Part shown: piece by piece, positions 8,076-20,791 of the stretch | Position numbering within the stretch: the stretch's first letter is position 1 | How the letters are laid out: each line of letters starts with the position of its first letter | Assembly (NCBI GenBank): GCA_964438735.1 | Contig: CAYTLW010000058.1 | Span: forward strand, 1 to 45,260 | Origin: CAYTLW01 sp964438735 | Lineage (GTDB): Bacteria > Myxococcota_A > UBA9042 | Length of the DNA stretch: 45,260 nucleotides | Direction: 5' to 3' | Translations under genes and position numbers: made by a program | Notes under the pieces: model-generated | Database searches by the model: none | Seen by the model: the letters and a program-made list of their open reading frames with translations, nothing else | What the model was told of the DNA's origin: nothing

Positions 8076-10115
8076 CTACCACCACTTCAACGACACATGA
8101 ATGTGATCATGATGGGTCGCCCACAGGCCCAGCTTGGTCTGGATGCCGCTATTACCCGCCGCGGAGATGGTGCCCGCCTTGAGCATCTGCTTGGCCCGGG
8201 CCCGCAGCAGGGGGGCGATGATCGGGTCGACGCCGATGGCCCGCATGCGCTTGGAGTCGAAGAGACGGGCCATGAACCAGACCTGTCGATCCAGGTCGAC
8301 GATGTGGCCGGTGGTCGCCGATTGGGCGCATTGCTGCTTCTTCTTGTCCACATTGGCGCCCTTGGGACCGCAGATGGTCTGGGTCTTGTTGGTGCCGTCG
8401 GTGGTGAAATACGCGATGTCGATGTTGCCGCCCTGGTCGTGGCAGGTGAAGCAGTGGCGCGGCTTGCCGATGTCGTAGCCGGGGGTGACGCCGTCTTCCT
8501 GGCAGGTGTCCGCAAAGCTCACCACCTTGGTGCCGGGGAAGGTGTCGTGCAGGGCCTTGAGGCTGTCGCGCACCAGCATGATCAGCTCCCGCCGCCCCCA
8601 TTTGTAACCGCTGACGGTCTGGAAGCGATAGGTCGCGCCCAAGGGGTCGTCGGCCTCGGGCTCAGGCCAGTGCAGCAGGCGAAGCACGCCGGCGGGTTTG
8701 CCCTGGCAGTCGTCGTCATTGAAGGCGGGGGTGCAGGTCAGGCCATCGGCGAAGGGGGTGCGCCGCACGGTCAGGCCGTAGGTATTGGTGGCGCCCTCGG
8801 AGCCGACGATGCGCAGCAGGTACTTCCGGCTCTGCGTCGGGTGATAGAACGCGACGGCCTCGTCGCTCTTGTCGAAATCCGCCCACAACTTGCCCTTGTA
8901 GGGATAGTCGGTCCAACGCGAGCGGACGAACTCACCTTTGGCGTCGTGCACCACCATGTCGAGATCGCCGGCGTGATTGCTGAAGCGCAGCTGGACCTCG
9001 GTGAGCACGCCAGCGGGCGCGTCGACCCGGAACCAGTCCTCGTCGCCGGCGCAGACTCGGCCGCCAAAGGTCCGCTTTGCCACAAGATCGACCGCGTGTT
9101 CGGCGCTGTTGTTGGGCTCGAAAGGATCGGCCTCGCCGCAGACCAGCGGCGCGTTCTTGCAGGTGCCGCCATCGCACCACTGGTTGCCCGGGCATTGACC
9201 GGCCGGGTGGCTCACCGAACAGGCAACGAAGGCGTTGACGCAGCGGTTGTCCTGGCAGACGTGTTTGTCGGGGCAGTCGGGGTGGTCATCGCAGGCGGGC
9301 AGGCAGGCGCCGGCGCCGGGATTGCAGCGATAGCCGCCGCGGCAGTCGGATTGTTTGCTGCACGCACCGAAGCAGGCCGAGCCGCCACCAGCAAGGATGA
9401 CGCATTTGCCGCCGGCTGCGCAGTTCTTGGTCTGGCAGCTGGTCGAGATGCACATGCCGTCAACGAAACCCGTGGGGCGATCCTTGCTGATTTCGGGCTG
9501 ACAGAGGTTGGAGGCGCACTCATTGGCTACGCGACAGGCCGCGCCGATGGGTTTGGACTTGCCGATGGGGTTGTCGATGGGCCAGCAGGTGGTGTCGTCG
9601 TCGCAAGCATAACCCTCGCGGCAGTCGGCGACCGTGTCACAGAGGGCCAGGCAGAGGTTGCGGATGGGCATGGCCGGGTCGCTGTAGATGGGCGCGCACA
9701 CCGAGTTCGCAGGGCAGGGCGCTGCAGGCCCGCAGGCAGGCGCACAGGTGCCGCCAGGCAGCCAGGTCAGGCACATGCCGCCGGGGCAGTCTTCGTCGGT
9801 GGTGCAGGCGGTGCCGACGGCGGCGGGTGTGGCCGTGTCCGGCGCCGTGGCCGTGTCTGTGGCGGTGACGGTGTCCAACTCACAGTGTGATGAGATATCA
9901 CACTGTTCGTCTCGCTCCGCTCGCACCGTGTCCGTGACGGTGTCCGTGTCCAACTCGCAGTCTGATGAGATATCACACTGCTCGTCTCGCTCCGCTCGCC
10001 CCGCGTCCGTGACTGTGTCCGTGTCCGCGTCCGTGCAGCCGGCGACGGCCAGCAAGGCCATGCCTGCAAGCAGACCGTGCCCCGGCAGTCTTGTGGATGG
10101 TCTGGACTGGCGCAT
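8076..10115 (-). CDS. Cys-rich lipoprotein with PPC and LAS/MepA-type metallopeptidase regions
   Basis: A 679-residue lipoprotein: signal with lipobox VAGC (Cys27), then a Thr/Asp linker with two copies of a 25-residue repeat (about 28-105), a long EGF-like Cys-rich region (about 105-330), a PPC-type beta-sandwich (about 331-450, EPNNSAEHA ... GDEDWFRVDAPAG), and a C-terminal domain (about 492-679). The last domain has HCFTCHDQGGNIDIAYF (551-567) and THHDHIHVSL near the end, the His/Asp and HxH pattern of LAS peptidases such as MepA and VanY that cut peptidoglycan cross-links. Peptidase activity is inferred from these residues only. The ATG at 10115 is chosen because GGAGG precedes it and a lipobox follows. 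It sits 125 nt upstream of the calpain operon. Confidence 0.82.
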   Translation of the reverse strand: MRQSRPSTRLPGHGLLAGMALLAVAGCTDADTDTVTDAGRAERDEQCDISSDCELDTDTVTDTVRAERDEQCDISSHCELDTVTATDTATAPDTATPAAVGTACTTDEDCPGGMCLTWLPGGTCAPACGPAAPCPANSVCAPIYSDPAMPIRNLCLALCDTVADCREGYACDDDTTCWPIDNPIGKSKPIGAACRVANECASNLCQPEISKDRPTGFVDGMCISTSCQTKNCAAGGKCVILAGGGSACFGACSKQSDCRGGYRCNPGAGACLPACDDHPDCPDKHVCQDNRCVNAFVACSVSHPAGQCPGNQWCDGGTCKNAPLVCGEADPFEPNNSAEHAVDLVAKRTFGGRVCAGDEDWFRVDAPAGVLTEVQLRFSNHAGDLDMVVHDAKGEFVRSRWTDYPYKGKLWADFDKSDEAVAFYHPTQSRKYLLRIVGSEGATNTYGLTVRRTPFADGLTCTPAFNDDDCQGKPAGVLRLLHWPEPEADDPLGATYRFQTVSGYKWGRRELIMLVRDSLKALHDTFPGTKVVSFADTCQEDGVTPGYDIGKPRHCFTCHDQGGNIDIAYFTTDGTNKTQTICGPKGANVDKKKQQCAQSATTGHIVDLDRQVWFMARLFDSKRMRAIGVDPIIAPLLRARAKQMLKAGTISAAGNSGIQTKLGLWATHHDHIHVSLKWW
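9871..10020. repeat. Two tandem 75-bp units with embedded palindrome, in frame in a lipoprotein gene
   Basis: Unit 1 is 9871-9945 and unit 2 is 9946-10020. Each holds an inverted repeat: CAGTGTGAT-GAGAT-ATCACACTG at 9883-9905 is perfect, and the second copy at 9958-9980 has one mismatch. Each is followed by a conserved TCGTCTCGCTCCGCTCG. On the coding (-) strand each unit adds 25 residues, RAERDEQCDISS(D/H)CEL plus a Thr/Asp/Val spacer. The flanks are GTGTCC/GTGACG-type hexamers coding for TDTVTD. Confidence 0.9.
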
Positions 10116-10243
10116 GGAGGCCTCCGATGGCCCGCATGATGCCACGCTGGGGCGGTTGCGGTCATGGGCTTCTTGCCCCGCCACGTCCAGTGGCCCAGGA
10201 TGTTCCGACGCCGCGCCTGACAGCGAACGAGGAGAGGAACCCC

Positions 10244-11284
10244 ATGCCATGGACGCACTCCACCGCCCGCAACGTCGCCTCGCTATTTGCAGCCATGTTC
10301 TGCTGCCTGATCCTCGTGGCCTGCAATCGGCCGACGTCTCCGCCGCAGGCTGACGAACCGAACAGGAGCGCAACGCCCGCGGCCGAGCCCGACAAGCCCC
10401 CCGTACCGGCCGGCGAGGCCGACAAACTCGCCGCGCAGCCCGGCGCAGGGACCGGCACAACCCGAACCACCAAAGCGGCTGCTGCGGCGAAGTTTGCCCG
10501 GGCGATTGGCGCAGAAATGCCGGCTCCAGCAAAGGCGCAGCCTGCCGAACCCACGGTCGCGATCCCAGACAGCCCGCCCGTTCGAGGTCCGCTGGGTGAC
10601 AGTCTCATCGGCCTGGCCTGCGGCGGCGAAGGCATGGGCACGGTGTGGGATTTCCTGCCAGCTCGCTATCGCATGCGGACCGGCGGCGGCTCCGGAGGCG
10701 GCAGCTGGCGCATCGATGGCGACGACCTGGTGCTGACCGGTGTGGCTGGCCCCACTCATGCCAACCGCGGCCCGCGCAGGAAGGTCGAGCGGCGCTGGAA
10801 TGGAGCGCGATTGCACAAGAAGGACGGCGCGATCGAGCTGGTGCATGCACAGGCGAAGCTGCCCTGTCGGCCCATTCCCATCGACCGCCTGGGCGGCCAC
10901 GCGTTGAAGGTGGGCACGGACCGGCCAGTGGCGGACAGGCCTACGAAGACGCCGAAGGAAGCGCGCGAGCTACGGGCATTGAAGGCGAGCAAAGGCCGTA
11001 CCCCGGCAGAGCGCAAGCTGCAGCAGTCGCTGCGCGCAAAGTGGGATTGCTGGGGGCGTTGGGTGGCCGGGAACCTGGTCGAACGACATGGCACGTCGCT
11101 GGAATTCAAGCTCGAGCTGAAGCTCGAGGCCGGCATCGTGCAGAGCGCCACCGCCGAGCCGGCTACTGAGCTGGCCAGTTGCCTGATCGCCGCCTTGATG
11201 AAGGCCGACAGCGGCGCCGCGCCGAAGCTGCCCCATGACGGCGCCGAGCTCGCCGTGCTGGTGTCCATTCAGGGATGGAAGTAG
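10244..11284 (+). CDS. Lipoprotein with AgmX/PglI-like C-terminal domain
   Basis: A 346-residue lipoprotein: lipobox LVAC (Cys27), an Ala/Pro-rich linker (28-120), a middle region with two Cys (LACGGEGMG at about 126-134 and a later LPCRP) and a C-terminal domain from about 265. The C-terminal part has CWGRW..., FKLELKLEAGIVQSATAE, LASCLIAALMKAD and VSIQGWK. This matches the layout of TonB-like AgmX/PglI C-terminal domains of myxobacteria, where two Cys bracket a hydrophobic strand; the assignment is tentative. ATG at 10244 with GAGGAGAGG upstream. It is divergent from the MepA-like lipoprotein; the 128-bp gap shows no clear promoter. Confidence 0.7.
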   Translation: MPWTHSTARNVASLFAAMFCCLILVACNRPTSPPQADEPNRSATPAAEPDKPPVPAGEADKLAAQPGAGTGTTRTTKAAAAAKFARAIGAEMPAPAKAQPAEPTVAIPDSPPVRGPLGDSLIGLACGGEGMGTVWDFLPARYRMRTGGGSGGGSWRIDGDDLVLTGVAGPTHANRGPRRKVERRWNGARLHKKDGAIELVHAQAKLPCRPIPIDRLGGHALKVGTDRPVADRPTKTPKEARELRALKASKGRTPAERKLQQSLRAKWDCWGRWVAGNLVERHGTSLEFKLELKLEAGIVQSATAEPATELASCLIAALMKADSGAAPKLPHDGAELAVLVSIQGWK

Positions 11285-11288
11285 GCCG

Positions 11289-11693
11289 CTAGACCGTCTC
11301 GGGCAACGTCCCTTGCTGGAAGCCGTCCGCGAGCATCATCTCGCGCGCCTTCTTGGGGTCCTGTTCGCCTGCCGGCAGCGCCAGGTAGTACGGCAGCTTG
11401 ACCGGCGTGTCGCTCAAGGCGATGGCGCCGGAGTCGTGCAATCGGTCTACCACCGAGTGCAGCGTCTCTTCGAGATTGGGCGGCGGATTGCCCTTGTAGT
11501 AGGCGCTGATATAGGCGACCAGCTCGCGCACCGTATGCGATCCGTCCGCCAGCAGCAGCACCTTGCCCAGCCAGGGCTCCAGCGGCATGGTCGACGAGGC
11601 GTCGTGCATGTCCACCAGCACCACCTCCTGGTCGCGGCGGGCGTAGACCATGGTACGGGCGAAGAACTTCGAACGATCCGCTTCGCTGGTCAT
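11289..11693 (-). CDS. PqqD-like small protein
   Basis: A 134-residue protein whose middle part (about 35-95: MPLEPWLGKVLLLADG, TVRELVAYIS, LEETLHSVVDRLHDSGAI) follows the winged-helix peptide-chaperone fold of the PqqD family. PqqD-like proteins usually bind a precursor peptide for a radical-SAM enzyme, but neither is seen here, so a stand-alone role is more likely. The ATG at 11693 is chosen because AGGAG stands 7 nt upstream. It lies 39 nt downstream of the hemerythrin-like gene and is probably in the same transcript. Confidence 0.68.
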   Translation of the reverse strand: MTSEADRSKFFARTMVYARRDQEVVLVDMHDASSTMPLEPWLGKVLLLADGSHTVRELVAYISAYYKGNPPPNLEETLHSVVDRLHDSGAIALSDTPVKLPYYLALPAGEQDPKKAREMMLADGFQQGTLPETV

Positions 11694-11732
11694 CTCGGGC
11701 TCCTGCAACCGGTGCGATATACCGCCGTCGAG

Positions 11733-12416
11733 CTACTTCAACGGGCTCGCCAGGCCCAACTTCCGGGCGGCCTCCAGGGCGTCGAACTCTTCTGTCGTCA
11801 GGTGCTTCTGGGCCAGCGAGAAGAGCACGTTGTCCTCGCGGAAGATGTGCAGGCGCACCAGCTCTACGAAGGTCTTGGCCTGGCTGATGGCCGCGTCGTA
11901 AACCATCATGCGCGAGCGCTGATCCGGCAGCCGACTGGCCAGGCCAAAGAAGTTGAAGATGATGGCCGCCATCTGCGACATCTGAACGTGGTCTTCTTCG
12001 AGCACATTGATGGCCGTGGTCGGCACCGGTCCCTTGCTGTGTTCGCCGATCTCCACCAGGCGCCGCGCCAACACCGGGAACAGTTCCTTCTCCTCGCGCT
12101 TGTTATGGGGCAGCAGGTTCTCGTCCACCGAGCGGAAGAAGTCGGTCATGGCCGCGGCGAACTCGCGGGTGATCCCGTGCTCCTGCAGCGTGCCCAGCGC
12201 CTGTTCGAAGGTGTTCAGGTCTTCGATGAAGGCGTCATGCTCATCGCGCAATAGCTGCAGATGGGCATGCATCTCGTCGTAGGGCAGCCCCTGGTCCGCG
12301 CCCGGCGGCGCATAGGCATCCGGCGGCGACATGGGCGACAGCCCTTCGTCCTCTACTTCCTTGTCCACTTTGGGCGTGATCTTCATCTGGCCCAATCGCA
12401 CCCGTTTGCTTGCCAT
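11733..12416 (-). CDS. Hemerythrin-like (HHE) cation-binding protein
   Basis: A soluble 227-residue protein with a four-helix bundle carrying the di-iron ligand set: His60 (LRDEHDAF), His104 and Glu108 (LLPHNKREE), His143 (LEEDHVQM), and His190 and Glu194 (RLHIFRED). Such proteins bind oxygen, NO or reactive oxygen species, or repair iron centres. The first 45 residues are charged and Pro-rich, without a signal peptide. The ATG at 12416 is preferred over a GTG two codons upstream because GGAG has better spacing. First gene of a pair with the PqqD-like protein. Confidence 0.85.
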   Translation of the reverse strand: MASKRVRLGQMKITPKVDKEVEDEGLSPMSPPDAYAPPGADQGLPYDEMHAHLQLLRDEHDAFIEDLNTFEQALGTLQEHGITREFAAAMTDFFRSVDENLLPHNKREEKELFPVLARRLVEIGEHSKGPVPTTAINVLEEDHVQMSQMAAIIFNFFGLASRLPDQRSRMMVYDAAISQAKTFVELVRLHIFREDNVLFSLAQKHLTTEEFDALEAARKLGLASPLK

Positions 12417-12468
12417 ATTCACATCTCCGATTCGGGTGTCTCATGCCGTCCAGGCCGGACAGGCGCGG

Positions 12469-12497
12469 AGCCTACGCGGGCTCGAATCGGCCCGCAA
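12469..12497 (-). promoter_or_regulatory. Putative promoter of the hemerythrin/PqqD-like pair
   Basis: Read on the minus strand, TTGCGG (12497-12492) is separated by 17 bp from TAGGCT (12474-12469). The predicted leader is about 45 nt. The -35 match is moderate. Confidence 0.35.
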
Positions 12498-12594
12498 GTG
12501 GCCCAGTTGGAAATCGCCTGGCACCTTTCGGACCCTTCCGGGTGTACATCGTTTGAGGACCCGCCGATCACCCCGCGGGCGCCCAGGAGCTTCC

Positions 12595-13206
12595 GTGAAG
12601 CAGCTGCACCGACCCGATATGTTTCAGTGGTCCGCATTCGACGCCGCCCGCAATGTGGACTTCCACGGCACCCTGCTGGTGTTGCCCACGGGCAACCTGG
12701 TCTTCGATCCCATGCCCTTGTCCGAGCACGATGCGGCCCACGTGGCCTCCCTGGGCGGCGTGGCCTGGGTCAACATCTCCAACGCCGACCACGTGCGCGC
12801 GGCGGCGGACTTCAAGGCGCGCTTCGGGGCGCAGATCGGCGCTCCGGCTGCCGAGATGCTGCATCCGGCCTACGGCGGCCTGGAGGTCGACTACTGGTTT
12901 GGCGGCGACGAGTTGCTGGAGTGCGGCGTGCGCATGGTGCCCATGGCCGGCAGCAAGACCAAAGGTGAGGTGGCCTTCGTCATGCCCGGCGGCGATACGA
13001 TCGTCACCGGAGACCTGGTCCGCAGCCACCAGGGCGGGTCATTGAACCTGTTGCCAGAGCCAAAATTGAGCGATCGCGCTGCTGCGTTGGCGTCGGTGCG
13101 CTCGTTGCTGGAGCTGCCGGAGCTGCGTCACGTGGTGGTGGGGGACGGCTATCCCGTCTTCCATCTTGGCCGCGAGGCGCTGACGTCCCTGTTGGGCGAG
13201 GTGTAG
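12595..13206 (+). CDS. Metallo-beta-lactamase-fold protein with degenerate metal motif
   Basis: A soluble 203-residue protein. DFHGTLLVLPTGNLVFDPMPL, WVNISNADHVRAAADF, TIVTGDLVRSH and HVVVGDGYPVF follow the order of strands and loops in metallo-beta-lactamase-fold hydrolases of the MBL type (TNxxHxRD-like, TGD, GHG). However, the canonical HxHxDH is reduced to NxSNADH and the last His of the HG motif is replaced (GDGYP), so hydrolase activity is doubtful. The GTG at 12595 is chosen for GGAG 5-8 nt upstream; the frame is open further upstream but shares sequence with the divergent gene's leader. Convergent with parE, 21 nt away. Confidence 0.68.
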   Translation: MKQLHRPDMFQWSAFDAARNVDFHGTLLVLPTGNLVFDPMPLSEHDAAHVASLGGVAWVNISNADHVRAAADFKARFGAQIGAPAAEMLHPAYGGLEVDYWFGGDELLECGVRMVPMAGSKTKGEVAFVMPGGDTIVTGDLVRSHQGGSLNLLPEPKLSDRAAALASVRSLLELPELRHVVVGDGYPVFHLGREALTSLLGEV

Positions 13207-13227
13207 GCCCCACCGACGACCGACGCC

Positions 13228-15159
<1,932 letters not shown>

Positions 15160-15223
15160 CGATCCGTCGGCATCTCCCTTGTGGGCACAACTCCCATCCG
15201 TCGGTTCCGGTCGTCGGGTTCAG

Positions 15224-18160
<2,937 letters not shown>

Positions 18161-18228
18161 GACGCCTCACATCGGCGTCCGGACAGCTCAGGACGCCGGA
18201 AAAGGACCGGTCTGCGGTCGCCGCGAAC

Positions 18229-19623
18229 CTACCACTTGGCGCCGCGGGTGAACCACCCTCTTGCGGCGAGGGCCACCAACGGGCCGGCGAAGGCGACAAT
18301 TCCCAGGATGATCCACATGGCACTCGGCGAGTCCCAGAAGGGGATCTCACCCGCAGCCAGGCGATCGCGCAGGATCGGCTCGCCTTCGGGGTACTCGGGC
18401 ACCCACTTCACCAGCATGTGACCGCTCAACATGCTGACGATGGTTTTGGCCAGGAAGTAGGGCACCATGGATAAACCCAGGTAGGTCCCCTCCTGCCCCT
18501 TGGGCGCGATGGCGGCGGTGTACTCGGTCAGTCGCGGCGACCAGATCACCTCGCCGATGGTCAACACACACAGCGAGATGACCGAGATGGTGTACACGTC
18601 GGTGCCCGTGCCGGGAATGGCGAGCACAAAGAGCGAGGCCGCCGAGATCAGCGAGCCGTAGACCAGCATCTTGTAGACGTTGAAGCGGTGCAGGATCGGG
18701 ATCAGCACGATCAGGCCGATGACCACCAGGACCGGGTTGAGCGCCTCCAGGGTGCCGATGGCGGCGTCCGGGCCGATGACGCGCAGCCAGAACTTGGGCA
18801 TCAGCAGGTGCATGTACAAGAACACGGCGCGCACACCCAACAGCAGGGTGATCAGCACCACGAAGCGCCAGAAGACCGAGTTCTTGATCACCGCCAAGGC
18901 GATGTCCCAGGGCTTCTTGTCGCTGTTGTCGATGACCTCTTCGGGCTCCTCGCCTTCGCCGACCAGCTGCTCCTCGCGGCGCACGAATGCGAAGTTCAGC
19001 ACGATGCAGACCGCGGTGACCAAGACGCCGAAGGTGAAGATATGGATGTTCGGCAGGCCGAAGACCTTGCGTACGATGTCGATGCTCAGGCCGCCCAGCA
19101 TGGCGCCGATGTTCATGAAGAGATACCAGAGGTTGAATCCCGCGCTCCGGCTCTTCTTGGAGGTGAATCGTTTGTTCGCGGCCTGGAAGTTGGTCTGCAC
19201 CATAGCCACAAAGGGCGCCATGCCGCCAAAGCCAACCCAGACCCAGGCTTCGCGATAGGGTATGTCCGGCACGAAATAGGCGACCAGGATCATGGAACGG
19301 GTCAGAGCCAGGCCGATCATGGCGATGTAGAAGGACTTTCGGATGCCCAACCAGTCGGTGACCATGCCCGAGAGCAGCAGGCAGATGGTCGTCGTCGAGC
19401 CGTAGACGGTGACGACGTAGCCCGCCTTGACGTCGCTGAAGCCGAAGTCCTCGCTCAGCAGCACCACAGCGATTGTGAGCACCGCAAAAAAGACCGTCGA
19501 ATCGAGGACATTGATCGCCTGGATGCCCCAGTACTCCATGCGCGTCTCTTTGAGAACGCTGAAGTCCCGGAAGTAGCCCGTCACCTGGTCGCCAAAGCTC
19601 TTCTTCGCGGCCGCTTCGCTCAT
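18229..19623 (-). CDS. MFS transporter, proton-dependent oligopeptide (POT/PTR)-like
   Basis: Inner-membrane transporter of 464 residues with about 12 hydrophobic segments in two halves, split by a charged cytoplasmic loop (about 215-245, EEQLVGEGEEPEEVIDN). The MFS motif between the second and third helices (SGMVTDWLGIRKSF) is clear. The arrangement and the GEVIWSPRLTEYTAAIAPKGQEGTY stretch recall POT peptide symporters; the substrate is not certain. ATG at 19623 with GGAGGGG upstream; the open frame extends further but without support. parC starts 68 nt downstream, so they may share a transcript. Confidence 0.82.
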   Translation of the reverse strand: MSEAAAKKSFGDQVTGYFRDFSVLKETRMEYWGIQAINVLDSTVFFAVLTIAVVLLSEDFGFSDVKAGYVVTVYGSTTTICLLLSGMVTDWLGIRKSFYIAMIGLALTRSMILVAYFVPDIPYREAWVWVGFGGMAPFVAMVQTNFQAANKRFTSKKSRSAGFNLWYLFMNIGAMLGGLSIDIVRKVFGLPNIHIFTFGVLVTAVCIVLNFAFVRREEQLVGEGEEPEEVIDNSDKKPWDIALAVIKNSVFWRFVVLITLLLGVRAVFLYMHLLMPKFWLRVIGPDAAIGTLEALNPVLVVIGLIVLIPILHRFNVYKMLVYGSLISAASLFVLAIPGTGTDVYTISVISLCVLTIGEVIWSPRLTEYTAAIAPKGQEGTYLGLSMVPYFLAKTIVSMLSGHMLVKWVPEYPEGEPILRDRLAAGEIPFWDSPSAMWIILGIVAFAGPLVALAARGWFTRGAKW

Positions 19624-19774
19624 ATTGCCCCTCCCGATCCGCGCTCGCGCGCGGCGGCAGAATGCACGACCGAAGCGCTCAAGGGAAGCGGCGTGCAAAC
19701 GTGCTTCCAGTAAGCGGTTGTGCTACAGCGAACAGGCCTGATTTCGCGGACCATTGCATTGGGAGGCGGCCTCC

Positions 19775-20635
19775 ATGACCACGCGATCAACGATCCGCAC
19801 CGCTGTGCTCGCCGCGCTCGTTCTGGCCTGGGGATGCGCCGCTCCCGCCAGCCAGCTGCGTACCGCCAGCACCCTGCAACCCGGCCAGATCGAGGTTCAG
19901 GCGGCGGTCTCGCTGCCCATTTACACAGCCGGCGCGCGCAGCTTCGCCGATCTGGCCGAGGAGGGCTTCGACCAGGCGACCAAGGCCGAACAGGCCGACG
20001 AGGAGTTGAGTCAGCACGACAGCCGCGAGCTGTACGAGGCGGCCATCGGGATCGCGCTCTTTACGCCCTCGCCGGTGGTCGAATTCGCCGCCCGCTATGG
20101 CGTGATGGAGCACGTGGATGTGGGCCTGCGCTATGCCAGCCCGAAGGTCGAGGGCGACCTGCGCTGGCAGCTCGTCGATGGCGGACTGAGCGAATGGGAC
20201 GTCGCCATCGACCTGGCCTACGCGTGGCATAGCGGCGTCGGGCCGAGTCATTTCGAGGCGGTCTGGAAGCTGGCCGAGTTCGTCAAGCTGGCCGACTTCG
20301 GTCGCTACGACGTCTCGGTGGCGGTGCTGGCCTCGACCCATTCATCCGACTGGTTCAGCATCTACCTGGGGGCGCGCTACATCTACAGCGGCATCTCGAT
20401 CGGGGGCGTCATCGAGCAGGTCAACAGCGCCGCCGAGGCGTTGAAGAGCGACCTGTCCAGCGCCATGACCTCCTTCGTGCTGACCGTGGGCCTGGAGGTG
20501 GGCTGGAAGTGGCTGTGGGTGGCGGCCGAATTCGGCATCGGCGCGATCGACTACGAGCCCACCATCGTCGGCGCGCCGGTGGATCTCGGCGGCTGGATGC
20601 TGGCGCCTGCGGCGAGTCTGTCGCTTCGTTTCTGA
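19775..20635 (+). CDS. Outer-membrane beta-barrel protein, probable lipid anchor
   Basis: A 286-residue exported protein. Signal segment to about 20, then Cys21 (LAWGC, an imperfect lipobox) followed by AAPAS. The body consists of alternating strands such as VDVGLRYASPKVEGDLRW, SIYLGARYIYSGISI and LTVGLEVGWKWLWVAAEFG, and ends with Phe (SLSLRF), as barrel proteins recognised by the BAM complex do. GGAGG precedes the ATG. A charged helical segment at about 53-85 may plug or cap the barrel. The family is unknown. It lies 156 nt upstream of the NACHT operon, which has its own promoter candidate. Confidence 0.75.
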   Translation: MTTRSTIRTAVLAALVLAWGCAAPASQLRTASTLQPGQIEVQAAVSLPIYTAGARSFADLAEEGFDQATKAEQADEELSQHDSRELYEAAIGIALFTPSPVVEFAARYGVMEHVDVGLRYASPKVEGDLRWQLVDGGLSEWDVAIDLAYAWHSGVGPSHFEAVWKLAEFVKLADFGRYDVSVAVLASTHSSDWFSIYLGARYIYSGISIGGVIEQVNSAAEALKSDLSSAMTSFVLTVGLEVGWKWLWVAAEFGIGAIDYEPTIVGAPVDLGGWMLAPAASLSLRF

Positions 20636-20726
20636 GCGCCGCAGTGAGGCGGACACCATGCCCGGTCCTTCGGGGCCAGGTCTGGGGGTCGGCGCCCTTC
20701 CTCGCCATGGGCGCACTGCTGCCCGG

Positions 20727-20755
20727 TTGTCCGCCGGCCTACGCGCGGCTACGAT
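20727..20755 (+). promoter_or_regulatory. Putative promoter of the NACHT-protease operon
   Basis: TTGTCC (20727-20732), 17-bp spacer, TACGAT (20750-20755); both hexamers match the sigma70 consensus at four of six positions. The expected transcript starts near 20762, leaving a short leader with GGAG before the ATG at 20792. The rest of the 156-bp gap (20636-20791) shows nothing else. Confidence 0.5.
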
Positions 20756-20791
20756 GGGGCCTCTTCACCGCCCACGGGCCCGGAGCCGTCG

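Noticed and set aside
6337..9890. Long plus-strand open frames (587 and 634 codons) opposite the calpain, beta-helix and MepA-like genes
   Set aside because: They are shadows of genes with recognisable catalytic motifs; their translations are Val/Ala/Gly/His-rich without domains.
9871..10020. CRISPR array
   Set aside because: Only two units, in frame within a gene, without unique spacers or cas genes.
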